Shown: positions 1-10,629 of the stretch, piece by piece
Layout: each line of letters opens with the position of its first letter
Numbering within the stretch: the first letter of the stretch is position 1
Assembly: GCA_010015675.1 (NCBI GenBank)
Contig: ML977006.1
Coordinates: 211,776 to 258,169, forward strand
Source: Byssothecium circinans
Lineage: Eukaryota > Ascomycota > Dothideomycetes > Pleosporales > Massarinaceae
Length of the DNA: 46,394 nucleotides
Direction of reading: 5' to 3'
Notes under the pieces: model-generated
The model's input: the letters and a program-made list of their open reading frames with translations, nothing else
The model's database searches: none
Told to the model about the DNA's origin: nothing
Position numbers and translations under genes: made by a program

Positions 1-337
1 AAGCTAGCTTCCGGCCGCCCTTCAAGGCGCTCTTGTGCTGGACTCGATATCCCACCTGGTCAGGCACCAGCCACTTATTTTGCCGCCAAATATTGTCCCA
101 GTCAACGTCAAACTCTAGGCCAGCGACCTAACGCTCGTCGGCAGGATACTCGTGAGAGGAGAACGCCCCCGGGGTGCTGTCGTGCGAGGAGGAGGCTGAC
201 GGAGAGTTGAGGGCAGCTGCAGCTTTCTCAAGCCTTCTGGACGCAGCGGCGTGATAGGAGCTCTCTGACGGCGACGGCGACGAGTCCTGGGTACTCTGGG
301 TGCCCTGCGACGGGCGTAAAAAGCTTCGTAAGGCCAT
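1..337 (-). pseudogene. N-terminal part of a transposase-like reading frame with one internal stop
   Basis: The frame opens with an ATG at 335-337 (MALRSFLRPSQG) and runs for 69 codons of Ser-rich, low-complexity sequence. It meets a TAG at 128-130 and continues open in the same frame to the window edge with a more globular composition (VAGLEFDVDWDNIW, then WLVPDQVGYRV). A TAG in place of CAG fits RIP damage, which is common elsewhere in this window. The position just inside the terminus of an inserted element suggests a transposase, but I recognise no catalytic motif because the rest is off the edge. It could equally be a short host ORF carried by the element. Confidence 0.3.
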
Positions 338-615
338 TAATAATATACTATTAACAAGAGTAGTTATAAAACTAACAATATACTATCAGTAGTAGTACGC
401 GAGACGTACGCGAAAAAGACGGCAAATTCCGCTGAATCTAAGCCTTTTTAGGCGACAAAACACCACAAAACTGACCCCCCCCCCTCCCGTACAGCCGTAA
501 TTACGACGTAAAATACACGAAACATGGCTACTGTACGGCTACTTTACGACTCACAAAAGGGCTACTTACGTACGCCCCGAGGGGGACTACGGGCCGTAAA
601 CTACGGCTGATACTA
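1..615 (-). mobile_element. 5' end of an unidentified DNA transposon (hAT-like possible)
   Basis: This is inferred to be an inserted element because homology to the phosphotransferase gene to its right stops dead near 616. From there leftwards the DNA is unrelated: first a terminal stretch with repeated short motifs (ccgta, acggc, tacgta), then an AT-rich leader at 340-420, then a minus-strand reading frame. The terminal bases read on the minus strand are about tagtatcagccgtagttta. The other end lies outside the window, so terminal repeats and target-site duplication cannot be checked. A hAT assignment is only a guess from the TAG-like terminus and subterminal repeats. Confidence 0.4.
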
Positions 616-616
616 C

Positions 617-976
617 GGACTGTTGGACACGCTGGTGCCCGCCTTCGGGCCGTTGGCGACACTGCTTCTGGATCTCGTCGAGCCGGATGCCGTTGAGGAG
701 CTCTACGGTGAGGTACCACCCGTCGTCACCTTCGCCGATGTCCAAAACCTGGGGCACGGGGATCGTGGTGTTCTCCCGCACGTAGGCGAGGGCGGCCGCT
801 TCGTTGTAGATGCGTTCGCGTGGCCATTTCTTGCTGGTGTCCACACCGAAGATATTGATGTACGGGCTGACCTTCATCGCCTTAGTAAAGGTGGTTGAGG
901 TGAAGGTCCTCTTGATCTGTCTTGGCGGCGGCCCAGGCATTTCATTTCCGTCGCAGTGCGTGCTGGTCAAGATCAT
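617..976 (-). pseudogene. APH/protein-kinase-like phosphotransferase, 3'-truncated
   Basis: The translation from the ATG at 974-976 (a second ATG lies at 938-940) contains the segment YNEAAALAYVRENT, then IPVPQVLDIGEG and WYLTVELLNGIRLDEI. This is the N-lobe signature of fungal aminoglycoside-phosphotransferase (PF01636) proteins: the conserved Glu of the alphaC helix, the P-V-P strand and the hinge. The match ends after about 120 residues at the border of the left-hand transposon, so the catalytic HxD loop and the metal-binding Asp are missing and kinase activity is not expected. The open frame extends upstream of 976 but has no ATG there. Fungal APH-like genes are abundant and mostly of unknown substrate. 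Confidence 0.6.
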
Positions 977-1189
977 GTGTGTGTGGGATTGAAATTGACT
1001 ACGGCGGAGTGCCAACCGGCTCAATTTATACCCAAAGGGCAACCGTCAGACCTGCGACTTTTCAGTAGATATTGACTGCCTTGCCCGTCTGCGTGCTTAA
1101 GGGGACGTTGACATCCGCTTTTCTAAGTAGCGCGAGGGTTTCATGCGAGCCGAGTGATGCTCTCGGGTGCCAGAATTCCCTGCACACCG

Positions 1190-1385
1190 CTGAAAACCAG
1201 CGGCTGGTTTTGCGTAACAGCCTCTGAAAACCAGCAGCTGGTTTTTCGTAACACACTAAAAATCAGCAGCTTATTTTGCGTAAGAAATTGAAAACTAGCT
1301 ACTAATTTTCCTAAAGACTATAAAAACTAGCAGCTAGTTTTGCAGAAGAGACACTGAAAACCAGCGGCTGGTTTTGCGCAAAGCA
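1190..1385. repeat. Tandem array of six ~31-bp palindromic units
   Basis: Six consecutive units follow the pattern ctgaaaaccagcNgctggttttgcgtaa. The core aaaaccagc-N-gctggtttt is a 19-nt perfect inverted repeat with a single-base centre. Units 1, 2 and 6 are almost perfect. Units 3-5 carry ccag-to-ctag and ctgg-to-ctag/ctta changes on both arms, the CpA-to-TpA pattern expected of RIP. No reading frame runs through the array. Confidence 0.85.
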
Positions 1386-1421
1386 CTGAAAGTTCACCAC
1401 ACCAAAATTAGCGGTGGTATT

Positions 1422-1499
1422 GGAGACTGCTGGACTTGAACCCACGAGGGCAACAAGGTGTCCTTTGCCAGGTAAAGTAATCAACTGAACCAAGCCTGC
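1422..1499 (-). other. tRNA-like sequence (degenerate; possible tRNA pseudogene or SINE head)
   Basis: On the minus strand a B-box-like ggttcaagtcc sits in a T-arm-like context, and an A-box-like tggttcagttg lies about 45 nt upstream. The outermost seven bases at each end (gcaggct and agtctcc) can pair at six of seven positions, counting a G-U. A proper D stem is missing and the anticodon arm is ambiguous (loop with CTG, only four pairs). A functional tRNA is therefore unlikely. Confidence 0.25.
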
Positions 1500-3979
1500 T
1501 TCACTGCTTGGATGGACGAGGAGAAGCTGAATTGACTATTCACCCTCATATCATGTTTACGCAAGCACGGCAAGGTCTTACTCTTGATGTTCAGGCCGTC
1601 AAATTCTATAAACCTGGAGCAAACTTTAGATTAGGTTGTGAGAAGTTGTTACACTAGGGCACTCTGTCGCCTGAGAAGGCGAATCTGGCAATTCTGCGGC
1701 GTTGGGGGGAGACTGCCTAGGGCGAAATCGCGGGGCGAGGACAGAATGGTCGTCCGAAGGTGATGAGCGAGATGAGTTGCAATGCGAAACGTTGTGTGAC
1801 GTATTTGGCGCATCGGGGGGTTTTGGATTGCGTATGCAGATGTGGTTACGGACTTTGGAAGCAGGTGGTGGGAGTAGTAAAACTGGAGGGTAATATTGTG
1901 CTGTTGCCAAGGTATGACTGGCGTTAAATCGTGTTGGATTTTTTTATGACAGTGCCGCAGTGATGCGAGACGTGATGCGCGCATACCGTGCTTTCGTTCA
2001 CTCTGTGCTTCATGAAATACGCACACAGCTCGTTCGACTTCCCCAAAAATTATCGCGTATCCCTGCTTCGAAAGATCACCAAATAGTAGGCATTCCCTTT
2101 GATAGAGAATATGTATATATTCACGAGTGCGATAAGAATTTGAAAAGTGGACGTGCAGTGCGTCGAGATTCGGGTTCCTTGTTCATTGTTGGGTTTTTCG
2201 GAATCCGACCTGCACGAGGATTCTCGTCCAGTGTAAAACGCGGCGAACCATCGTTCAGGATACGAGTGATATTCGCCGACCTTTTCCACGGTCATGCGGG
2301 AATTTCTTGCTTCGTGCTTTACGCACTGAGGGGAAACGAACTTGGACCTGCGTCGAAGGGAACGGCGAGCCCGTACGGGGGTTATGTAATAAGGAAATCA
2401 TTGACACGCTCAGCGGTTTGACGAGTATTACCTGCACACCCCGCTGAGAAGAGGTCATGAACACAGACCAATATGTGGCGACCGAGCTCAGACAGGAGCC
2501 TTTTGGCGCGCCGTGTGCTGCGTTGTAGATATGGACGATCGATCGCGAGGCTGCGTTGATCACCTGTTCACCGGAAACGACGACAGGTTCTTCGAATAGT
2601 CCACTTTCTAATTTTCCCTGCAAATCATCAGTGTCAGCAGCTCCTCAATCAAAAACATCGCAGAAGTCCCGGCTTACCACCGTCCACGTATGTAGCTATA
2701 TGCGTTGCCTCAATCGCGCCGAATCAATATTCGCGGCGCATGATGATGGCGTCTTGCGTTCTCGAGGACGGAGCGATGGAAGCAATATAACTGTCTGACC
2801 AAAGATGCATGCTACACTGTGAGTGGAGCTGCATTCTCAGGGCTTTATTGCGGAATCTGGCGTGAGGTAAGCGGGAGTATACTTGGAATCTGTGCTGGAG
2901 ATGAGCGAGCCACTCTCGCGTGTGACGGTGTTGGCATTGGCGGCGGCCAGGAAACGAGCGCGGGGCCGAAAATATCACCAAGCGAGCGTTAATGAGTGGA
3001 TATTCTCATGCGCAGCGCGTCAAATAGAGAGCAAGTAATGAAGACTGCCCGCAAAAGGAAAAAGGAATAATGATGGCAGAATCGCATACGAGGAGACAAG
3101 TAAGACGCTTTTAGATCTTTGCACCATCTACCCATTCTCCGATCACTTAATCATTGTAACCGCGCAAGCTAACCCTCGCATTCATTGCCTTGGACACGCT
3201 TTCTCTGCATTGTCATTAATATCTGCGCCCCCTCCGCCGGCCAGATCCCTGCACTGTCCATGCGTGTCAGCGAAGTCATCCACTCAGCCCTATCTTTGAA
3301 TACCCGCGACTAGCTGTTCTCAGGCATCCTGCATCGTTCTCGAAGACATGCCAACCAATAAGCTGCGCCCAGTAGTCGCACAGATGTAGACTTATTATGG
3401 AACAGCAGGCAGTGCCGGACCGTATATGCAAGCAGACATACCGTTCCCTTTCTATTATGCTGCGCCGCGCTCGTTGGCTGGGGTTCTATCAGATGTAGAA
3501 GGGTGGTTATGGTAAGCCTCGACGAGAATATGTCATTGCGCGAGGGGGTTGCTATGAGGAGACTCGGAAGCGCGATGGGAGTGGCTGCGGCCTAGTATCT
3601 GCCCGCTCCGCAGAGCCTCGATACGTATTTGTGTTGTGACGAAGGTGTTGCAGGGTGTCCTGACATTACAGGTTCGATCTCCCTCTTACTCCGCTCACAC
3701 CCACCGTTTCCCCATCCAACCACTGCTCTACCAACGCCTACCCTCGACCTTCTCGCATCGCGAATCTTCACATTTGCATTGCGCTTTTGCCCGGTGCTTG
3801 TTCCGATATGTCGACTTTGGTGCTGCGGACAACATAGCATAGACCTGTGTTGCTACTTTCCTTTTCCCTTTGTTGGGTTTTTAACTTTCAACTTTCCTTT
3901 TCGTTTCAGCGTTCCTTAGGCCTGGGTTGGGTCTGGTGCATGGTCGCATTCGAACATCTTTTTACCAACCCACAGCATC
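1500..3979. other. Long intergenic region, no supported gene
   Basis: I find no reading frame here with recognisable composition or splice structure. The longest plus-strand frame (1960-2421) has no family signature and mixed composition. The last 300 bases before 3980 are pyrimidine-rich with a CT/TTTC tract at 3850-3910, typical of a fungal promoter and leader, and probably serve the Rhodopsin-domain gene. Confidence 0.5.
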
Positions 3980-6405
3980 ATGAGGATACCCTCATCGCAT
4001 ACGATATTATCCACAAGAGCTACGACTATCACGAACGAGAATAGGAGCGATGCAGTTACGGTGACAACATGGGTCACACTGGTGCTCCTTGCGCTGGTGT
4101 TTCTTTCAAGGGAGGCTATCAAGTACACTGTTGTACGGAAGTTTGGGATCGATGACCTTCTCACGCTTGTTGCTGTGGTAAGTCATCTCTCTCGACGAGG
4201 CTCAGCGCATGCTAATGGCTTGTAGATATTTGCTATTGGCCTTTCAATCACGACTCTCAGATTAGCGTCTGACGGCCTAGGTGTCTTCGCGCCCCTCACT
4301 GTCCGTCGAGCAAACGACATCATGAAAGGATACTACGCCTCCAACTTCCTTTACATCGCAGCCCTCGGCTTCGCCAAACTCTCTCTCGTCACGTTCTTCT
4401 ACAGCATCCACAAAGTGCAGCAAAAGCATCGCCGCTTCGTCCTCGGCTTCGGCGTCTTCATCTTCGTATGGACTCTCGCTTCACTCATCGCCGTCGCATT
4501 CCAGTGCGGACTTCCTCGGCCATGGGAAGTTCTGACCCTGCATTGCTTTGACCGTGTAAGTTCATTTCTTTAACGTTTTCGAAACTTGGTACCCTGGCCT
4601 TTTCGGGCGTTACGCATGAATGCTAATGTTTCATGTAGGGCGTCTTCTGGATTGTATACTGCTTAATCGACATGACCACCGATGTTTCCATCATCATGCT
4701 ATCCGTCAACCTGGTGATTTACCTCAAGGTCAAGGCCTCCCGAAAAATCGCCGTAGTCGCTTGCTTTGCGCCGCGCATCCTGGTTATCGGCGCGTCACTT
4801 GCGCGCTTGGTCTACCTCTATCCCATCACGCCACATACGAACCCTGCTTTCAACCTTTGGGTCCCGGTTGTCTGCACTCAAGTCCAAGTCAGTCTCAGCA
4901 TTGTTACTGCATGCATACCGTACATGCGACCTTTCTTTTACAGCACTGAGTCTGAAGTGCTGAGGGGTGATGGATCGAGGAGGAATATGATCACCGCGGA
5001 TGAAGAGTATGGCCATTCTTCAACTGGAGGATACTTGAGGGGCCACAAAAAGGGGCAAGGGCAGTCGGAAGACTCAACCACCTCTGCGTGGAGGTACCAA
5101 CGCACTCCGGATGTTTCCCCTAGGCTACCGAGTCCGCCGACTCCACTGAGCCCAATTGCACTGACGCCACCACGACTTACGACGCCGCCGAACTCTTCCG
5201 CGACTCGTTCGAATAGTAGTAGAAGCCCTAGTGAACGAGGCCTACGACTTCAAATCCCGCCGCCAGATATCCACGTACGACGGGCAACGATCGTATCGCC
5301 ACAGACCGCAAGCTCGCACGCGTTATCGCCAGAATGTCTTTCACCACAGCCTCTACTGTCAAGCTCAGCGACATTCTCCCCCATTCCACTTACTCCAGGA
5401 GAACCAACTCCACCGCCACGATCTCATACTCCACCGAGTATGACGAACAATACCTACGACAGCGCTCCCTCGCCACCAATCCAAAGTCCAACTCGTCGTT
5501 TCTCTCTCTTCCCCTCACAACGCACGCCGCGCTACTCCTTAATCCCACAGCCACCGCTCTCCATCCCCACCACGATTTCCGAACGTTCAGGCGCGAGCAG
5601 TCGATCGCACACCCCAGCAAAATTAATATCCGTGCCTCGCACAACACCAATGTCGACAACACCTGAAACGCGCACGCCGTCATCATCACAAAGTCCGCAA
5701 CCACCACCGCGACCCCCAAACCCACCAAATCCGTCGTCGTCTGTAACACCACTATTGCCGCCTTTGTCGATTGTGAAATATCCCCCGCGGACGACGTCAT
5801 CGAATTTTGCGAGGGTGGCGTACGATGATCCGTTGCGGACGAGAGCCCCGCCGGCGACGGCACTGACAAGCAGCGCCCCGATACCAGCACCGATCGTTAC
5901 TCCAGAACACACACCAGCTCCAGCGGCGTATAATGCAGCGCATACCTCGAACTCGACACACAACATCCACACACCTCCAACAGCAAATACCCGTCCACGT
6001 CAGCATTCGCATCCACGCCAGCAATCCACCCCGTCACACTACACAACCACGCCACCCTCACAGCCCCCAACCTTCCCCCTCCCCACGCCACCGGCCTCTT
6101 ACTCATCCTTCTCCTCCACTCCCTACCACCCGCACACGCATCACCACCGCCACAAATCCTCCACAGCCTCCCTCTCAACAGCATCCCCCACATCCCCCCA
6201 ACGCCAACGAAACCGCCGTATCCTCACCCCAAAAAACTCTTCGAGGACGTTCGCTGACTCGCCGATAAGTCCCGTGAGTCCGCCCACGCCGATTCAGTTC
6301 TGGCGTGAGGAGGCGTTTGGGAACGGCGCTGGGCGGACGGGGGTGCCATTGAGCGGGGTATGGGAGGAGCAGGATTTAGGTTCTAGTGCTGGGGCGAGGA
6401 TTTAG
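3980..6405 (+). CDS. Rhodopsin-domain (PTH11-like fold) integral membrane protein with long disordered tail
   Basis: Three exons, 3980-4177, 4226-4555 and 4639-6405, give 764 aa. Introns of 48 and 83 nt start GTAAGT, end TAG, carry GCTAAT branch sites and are both phase 0. The first ~300 residues form the seven-helix fungal Rhodopsin domain (PF20684 type): WVTLVLLALVFLSREAIKY, then FGIDDLLTLVAVIFAIG with the family's acidic pair, then YYASNFLYIAALGFAKLSL, FVWTLASLIAVAFQC, WIVYCLIDMTTDVSII, APRILVIGASLARLVYLYP and VSLSIVTACIPYMRPFF. These proteins sit in the plasma membrane and their ligands are largely unknown. The remaining ~450 residues are a Pro/Ser/Thr-rich, presumably cytosolic tail, far longer than is usual for the family. 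The start codon is the first ATG in frame, after a pyrimidine-rich leader. Confidence 0.88.
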
Positions 6406-8109
6406 AGGACGGCTACGCCCGTAGGGATGAGGAGGGGGCCCGAAGCCCCCGGTTGTGGGGTCGAGGAGTTTTGACGTTTGCGCAAGTGAGACTGCGATGA
6501 GTGTTCTCTATTTCGTGCTTTTGCTTCCCTTTTTGTGCTCTTTTAGAGCATGTGTATTACTATACCTGTACTTTTCCACATCGTATATGACCGGGTTTCT
6601 TTTGTCGGGATGAAGGTGGATACCTAGCATACAGGCAGGCTTGCGGCATATTTCTTTTTCTCATAGGCGGGGATGATCATGGTTTATCGTTATTAGCATC
6701 AGCATGGGGGCATCGTTACGGGTACAGATATGGGTTTGCATTAGGTTGGAGTTATGTTGTTCTTGGATTTGGTTTCTGGCTTCCTTCGGGATCCTTTTCT
6801 TCTTCTTTTGTTTTTGTCCTTTAAGGACTTCTCTGCATAGCTTTCCCTTGCCGTTGTATATCAGATTCATTACCGTTTATCGATACGCTCTTCTTCTTGT
6901 CAATTCTCTGCATGTCTCTGCCTCTTTAGGAAATTTCTTGTGGTTCTTTGAGATGTTTATTAAATCTCTTTCCTTTATACACAAGATACTGGGATTTGGG
7001 CACGCGTTACTTCTACGTATACACAGAGAGTTCGCACACATAAACCAACATTCTCAATCCGATATGCACAATACCCCCAGAGATCCTTTTGCGCTTCGCG
7101 GAAATTCGCCATAGCCATCGGAAGCCCTGGCTTCCGCCTGCGCCACAGTCTTATTTGGGGGCCGGAGGATCGTCTTGATTGTGGCACAGGAGAATGCGAT
7201 CTACGGATTTGCTTAGGTGTTGGGGGTGGCTTGTGATTTGGAACACACAGATTTGGGCGCATCTGGAATGTTGACGAATGGGACAACGAGGGCGACGCAT
7301 ACGGAGGCTTTTGCGGCGCTGCCAACAACGTCGACTTCAAGTGGGTTTACGATGACGACAGGTGGAATGAGGGGTAAGCGGAGGATGGGGGTTTGGTAGA
7401 TTAGGGTTTGAGAGGGTGTATGTCGAAAGAGAATGGACAAGTGTCGTCTGGATACTAAATGTTAATCTTAGACCTTCTTCCAACAGCTTAGAAGAAAAAG
7501 AACGGAAACTGAACATGTTAAATGAGAGTAGGAAAATCCACCATGGGAAACACGTTCATAACGATTGTGGAGATATCACGACTTAGAAATGTATTGCGCC
7601 CTTTTCACTTATTGAAAGTCGTTATGCTGAACATTGCATTCGTCGTGAAAAGCCTAGACGGTAATGTAACCGATACGAGGACGCATTAACGATTTCTGTA
7701 CGCAATGTAAATAACGAATCGACGATGCATATTCCAATCCATCGAGGAGTGGTTGAGAGAGGATGGCTGTGGTTGAGCTTGGATGGCTAGCGAGCGGAAA
7801 GCAGGGAGAGTGTTACGGTTCTTCTCCCCTAGCCATTCTTAACTATCGTTATTTTAGACCTTTACGTCTTAACATCGATTTGCCTTGAATTTTAAGTGCA
7901 GCAGAGTTTCATTCATCGACGCATCAATTGTGTGCCGACTGTACGTATAGACACAGCGCATCTCTTACGAAGTTATTTGCCCTTACTCCCCGTAGATTGA
8001 CTTCTCTCGCCGAGTTCCTTCGCTCTTTCTTCGTGTGTGTAGCTTTCGAACATTCATATCACATTTAGTGTCTCCGGGTCTTATTCAAGGGTCCCAGTGG
8101 CGATCGTGG
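6406..8109. other. Intergenic region between convergent genes, no supported gene
   Basis: This 1.7 kb lies between the 3' ends of two convergent genes. It has T-rich stretches (6640-6900) that may hold the 3' untranslated region of the upstream gene. Small minus-strand frames at 6975-7440 show neither splice structure nor family signatures, so I do not call them. Confidence 0.5.
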
Positions 8110-9978
8110 TCATGTACTCGCTTCCACCTTGATACTAGTAGCCATGCTACTTCGTCGCTCCATGTTCTCTTCTATTTTCAAATCCTTCTCCAGATGTGCG
8201 ATCATGTCCGCTCTAAGCCTCCAAATGCTCCCAATGCCTTCCGTGTATGGGCGTTGGTTGATCCATCTCTTCCATTTTTCGAAGACCTCTCTCAAGTCTT
8301 CTTCTGTGACCTTAAACCATTCGCAGTGTCTCGCCTTACATCTGTCACATTGTGCCCTCATCCGCACATCTTTCAGCTCGGCATGGATAATCTTTTCAAC
8401 TCGTCCAGCATGGAGTACATATCCATCTTCGGGCAGGGAGTCTTGGGCGTGGTGACGACCGCAATCCGAATCCCATTGCTTCCTACGTCTCTTAACGTTG
8501 TTGCTGTACCCTATCTTTCGATAATCGGGATTACTATAATGCCTGAGGACATATATAAAGCCGCTCTCTTGTGCCCTCGGAGTCAACACCTGCCAGATGG
8601 CATTGAAAATGGCTTCATTAACGTGTTTGCCTATAGTACTTTTCGGTTGCCCCGAACCTGTGATCTCGAGTCGATAAGAATCCATCCTACGAGGCGGAGT
8701 AAATGTCGGGGACAACGTAGTGTTATGGTAGGCATTCGTCGAATTGACGTTGGACTTCACGGTAGAGGTAGCTCCAGTTGCCGATGCCGCGCCGGTTGAG
8801 CCGGAAACAGCCTCCATCCACTTCTCAAACTCGCTGGTGGTGAAAGATGGAGTGACGTCCGGAGTGTTGGCCTGTTCTTTGTTATTTGACAGCCGCTCGA
8901 GGTATGTCTCCAACGCCCCCATTCTGTGCTTGTCCATGGCTGTCTTGCAATGCGAAGGGCAGAGTGCTGTTTTTACAAAGTCTTTAAGGTTATTCCACAA
9001 CTCGTCGTATTTCCTCTCCCGATAGTACTTGCAACAGTTTGGGAGTGATAAGAAAGCATTCCGTAAGACATCTCCTTTTGGAGCTCGACTCTGCTTGCAC
9101 CTTTCGTATGGCTTTCTGACCTTAGTAGCTATACATGTCGTAGGGTCTTCCGAGTATCGCTCGTGAACATCGAAAGGGACGATGAAACCGAGGATTGAAT
9201 GCCCAGGCAAGCCGTTTGACGGCTTTTGTACTGATGTGCTCTTGGTGGTGCCCTTTATTTCACCTTTTTGGCCCTTTTTCTTGCTCTGTATTTTCACGGT
9301 ACTGTCATCGCTTATATCCTTAATGTCCAGTCCTGCATCGATATCCTCCTTTTCGTTCCTCGGCCTGGATTCTAGTATGTCTTGGAACAACCTCCTGGAT
9401 AGATTGGGATTCCTGCCCACTTCATCGTCTTTATGACCGCTGTCAGGGTCTTCTTTGCCTAATAGCATTGTCGCATCACCAGCTTGGGTCCTGCGTAAAT
9501 TTGCAGCCTGAGGCAGTGAAGATTCCAGGTGGATATGGTTTTTCTCTTCGGCATGTCTCCCAATTGTTGGTGGTGTTAAGGGTGTACCGCCCCCAACACC
9601 TTCCCATGCAGAATTTCCATGAGGCCGCTCAGGAGTGTCCCATGGATAACCATCTCTGTCCGCGGAGTCATATGAGTTATTGCTTTCTGCGGGAGAAACT
9701 ACAACGGGCGAGAGGGTCCCGTGTACTGGATTTCGAGCAGGACTCTTTCCTGAGTTGTGAGCGCCCCGTGGCCTCGTCGGAGTTTGAGCCGGAAATCCTG
9801 TCCTGTCTTTCTTCTCCGCCGGCAGCCTCTCCCCTCGAGCGGAGCTGTTGGATGCCTTGTCAGAGGAAATGGGGCCCTCATATTGATGGGACCTGGGAGG
9901 TTCCTTCGATACGACCTTCTTACTAGGGCTCTTTGTAGCGTCCATATGGGTTTTTTCTGTGGGGTTTCCACGGACCAT
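8110..9978 (-). CDS. T5orf172/MUG113-type GIY-YIG-like domain protein
   Basis: A single-exon 622-aa protein. The frame is open to an ATG at 10101, but the ATG at 9976-9978 (MVRGNPTEK, context atcaagATG with A at -3) is the better start because the upstream 41 residues look like translated leader. Residues 1-~270 are charged and low complexity. Around 280-400 lies a Cys-containing region (CCKYYRERKYDELWNNL, LCPSHCKTAMDKHR). Residues ~473-572 form the T5orf172 domain (PF10544): GFIYVLRHYSN, DYRKIGYSNNVKRR, then CDRCKARHCEWF, a Cys/His cluster probably binding zinc. The family is a GIY-YIG nuclease relative shared by phages and fungi (meiotically upregulated gene 113 in fission yeast). Its role in fungi is unknown, and nuclease activity is unproven. 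Confidence 0.8.
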   Translation of the reverse strand: MVRGNPTEKTHMDATKSPSKKVVSKEPPRSHQYEGPISSDKASNSSARGERLPAEKKDRTGFPAQTPTRPRGAHNSGKSPARNPVHGTLSPVVVSPAESNNSYDSADRDGYPWDTPERPHGNSAWEGVGGGTPLTPPTIGRHAEEKNHIHLESSLPQAANLRRTQAGDATMLLGKEDPDSGHKDDEVGRNPNLSRRLFQDILESRPRNEKEDIDAGLDIKDISDDSTVKIQSKKKGQKGEIKGTTKSTSVQKPSNGLPGHSILGFIVPFDVHERYSEDPTTCIATKVRKPYERCKQSRAPKGDVLRNAFLSLPNCCKYYRERKYDELWNNLKDFVKTALCPSHCKTAMDKHRMGALETYLERLSNNKEQANTPDVTPSFTTSEFEKWMEAVSGSTGAASATGATSTVKSNVNSTNAYHNTTLSPTFTPPRRMDSYRLEITGSGQPKSTIGKHVNEAIFNAIWQVLTPRAQESGFIYVLRHYSNPDYRKIGYSNNVKRRRKQWDSDCGRHHAQDSLPEDGYVLHAGRVEKIIHAELKDVRMRAQCDRCKARHCEWFKVTEEDLREVFEKWKRWINQRPYTEGIGSIWRLRADMIAHLEKDLKIEENMERRSSMATSIKVEAST

Positions 9979-10629
9979 CTTGATGACACGGATACGCTCG
10001 AGTGAGAGAAAATAGAATAGGGTGAGCGAGAGATGGTGCGATAGATAAAAGGGAGAAGCTGGCGATGATTGAGGGTGTGTTGCCTGCTCTGTGAGGACCA
10101 AGCCGTAGCCTTCAGTTATAAGACTCCACTTTAGAGGCTGGGACGGGACCCCATGTCACCTTCCGTCCGAAGGATGCCCCTGCATGCCGCTAGCGTGCGT
10201 AAGATTCGTACACGGGCCTTCTTGGCCATCCGTGGCCTGGGAAGGTGGTGGCGCCGTAAATTTGCGACAATGAAGAGGACGCACGGACTACTTGTTGAAC
10301 CTGGGGTGGCTCCGAATAGTGCCGGATCGGGTAGTTGAAGAGTTGAATACCGTGAAGCCATTAAACCCACAGTGCAACGCTCAGGAACGTGAAGATAGAC
10401 CTCCACAACCCTACCTCCAAGTACAAGTTCAGGATATGGGGAGCGTATTCTAAGTTTGTGTTCCGCTACATTCGTGCTGGCTGAGCTGCTGTGCCGCAAC
10501 CTTTAATTAACATGAACATACATGGGTCAGGGCCGTGCAGGTGCTGATGCCCGTAGGTCTGAGCATTGACCATCAGGGGTCACACCTTAAGCGCTTACTG
10601 CACGTTCTACTAAAATCACTAATACTAAT
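9979..10629. other. Promoter-side intergenic region of the T5orf172 gene
   Basis: This stretch lies upstream of the minus-strand T5orf172 gene. It begins with its putative leader (9979-10101, open in frame) and has no coding signal I can support. Short AT-rich patches near 10500 and 10620-10640 mark the start of decayed repeat DNA. Confidence 0.4.

Noticed and set aside
1190..1385. CRISPR-like array
   Set aside because: Repeats are directly adjacent palindromes without unique spacers, and the genome is eukaryotic.
1960..2421. 153-codon plus-strand frame
   Set aside because: No family signature, no intron logic and no conserved-looking segment; judged a chance frame.
3600..3700. Possible tRNA with B-box ggttcgatctc near 3671
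   Set aside because: The flanking bases do not form a T stem or acceptor stem, and no convincing A box lies at the right distance.
5390..6193. Several minus-strand open frames in the tail of the Rhodopsin-domain gene
   Set aside because: They are shadows of the Pro-rich codons, giving Gly/Val/Cys-rich nonsense.
8035..8799. Plus-strand open frame opposite the T5orf172 gene
   Set aside because: It overlaps the conserved domain on the other strand and has no recognisable content.
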